A stretch of DNA of 64,000 nucleotides from an uncultured Butyrivibrio sp. Lineage in GTDB: Bacteria; Bacillota; Clostridia; Lachnospirales; Lachnospiraceae. The DNA lies in NCBI GenBank assembly GCA_946536145.1, contig CAMNEA010000010.1:1-64000 (forward strand), read 5' to 3'. The notes beneath the pieces are model-generated. The model had not been told where the DNA came from and did no database searches. It saw only the letters and a program-made list of their open reading frames with translations. Every line of letters starts with the position of its first letter. Positions within the stretch are counted from its first letter, which is position 1. Both the position numbers and the translations under genes were made by a program. This document shows, one piece after another, positions 63,539 through 64,000 of this stretch.

Positions 63539-64000
63539 TTATTCTTTCATTTTATCTTCAAGTTCAAGAAACCTATCAAAATCACTTTGAAACAATCTAT
63601 CCTGAACTATTCTGTATTTTTCATATTCTGTCTCTGCATGCAGCTTAGCTTCTTCTGCGCTGATTTTTCCCGGCCCCGTCAATATCTCATTTCCATTAAA
63701 CTCCAAGAACCCATCCAAACGTTTTGCCCAGTCCTCCATGCTCATAGGAATATGTCTTTGTGCCTGAAGCTCAGCATAGTCCAAGTATAATGTGACAATC
63801 CGTTCCAGATAATTCATCTCTTCATCAGATAAATAGTTTTTGGCAATTGTCACATCCGCTTTCAGAATTTTCCCATCTGGAGCATTTTCCCATGTAGTAA
63901 GTCCCATGTGCTTTTTTTCAGCATCAGCTCGTTCAACAATCAATTCCGCGGCAGTATGTCTATGCACAGCATAGTGCATTTTGTTCTGAACTGTCTTAAA
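63539..64000 (-). CDS. rhuM: RhuM-family protein, 5' end beyond the window
   Basis: The frame is open to the last base of the window (FKTVQNKMHYAV at its start), so the true start lies outside. The visible 154 residues match the C-terminal half of RhuM-family proteins: TAAELIVERADAEKKHMGLTTW, then KADVTIAKNYL, IPMSMEDWAKRLDGFLE and KISAEEAKLHAE. The family was named for a Salmonella pathogenicity-island gene and is often found inside type I restriction loci; its molecular function is not established. Confidence 0.85.
   Translation of the reverse strand, partial: FKTVQNKMHYAVHRHTAAELIVERADAEKKHMGLTTWENAPDGKILKADVTIAKNYLSDEEMNYLERIVTLYLDYAELQAQRHIPMSMEDWAKRLDGFLEFNGNEILTGPGKISAEEAKLHAETEYEKYRIVQDRLFQSDFDRFLELEDKMKE

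Overview
The window looks like chromosomal DNA of an anaerobic Firmicute of the Lachnospiraceae (rumen or gut, Butyrivibrio-like). The evidence is moderate GC, strong AGGAGG ribosome sites, many secreted FN3 and BspA-type leucine-rich proteins, zinc-ribbon membrane proteins, an indolepyruvate:ferredoxin oxidoreductase operon and Lachnospiraceae-style surface proteins. The family is inferred from gene content only.

Layout. 0.1-2.2 kb: a 2-isopropylmalate synthase fused in frame to an AraC-type DNA-binding domain. 2.4-5.2 kb: two tandem secreted FN3 proteins. 5.2-11.2 kb (minus): a tight five-gene run encoding a GGDEF/EAL phosphodiesterase, a 49-residue Cys-rich membrane protein, a cytoplasmic LRR protein, a VWA protein and a MoxR AAA+ ATPase. 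11.2-18.4 kb: a DUF362 ferredoxin and an acyl-CoA ligase, divergent from iorA-iorB-paaK-ACT (aryl-pyruvate / aryl-acetyl-CoA chemistry). 18.5-27.8 kb: amidohydrolase and aldo/keto reductase, a seven-helix membrane protein, two BspA-like LRR surface proteins and a sodium/solute symporter, with three copies of a long palindromic repeat. 27.9-35.5 kb: a large Thr/Pro-rich surface protein and small secreted Ig-like/FN3 proteins. 32.3-49.1 kb (minus): lipoproteins and secreted proteins interspersed with five zinc-ribbon proteins, an M13 metallopeptidase lipoprotein, a second GGDEF/EAL protein with a periplasmic-binding domain, and a PrsW-type intramembrane protease. It shows local duplication and decay and is faced by a divergent double-HTH regulator (49.2-51.0 kb). 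51.2-58.8 kb (minus): leuS behind a kinase-like gene and a GNAT gene, then a chemoreceptor with a small partner gene. 59.5-64.0 kb: a probable decaying mobile island. It has a tRNA 3'-end scar, an hsdR broken at its N terminus, a zinc-ribbon hypothetical, an integrase N-terminal fragment and a RhuM-family gene running off the end.

The most unusual items are the LeuA-AraC fusion, the EAL/Cys-rich/LRR/VWA/MoxR run, the kinase-like protein ahead of leuS, and the duplicated gene pair in the zinc-ribbon region in which each copy has lost the opposite member. All functions are inferred by reading motifs; no database search was run.
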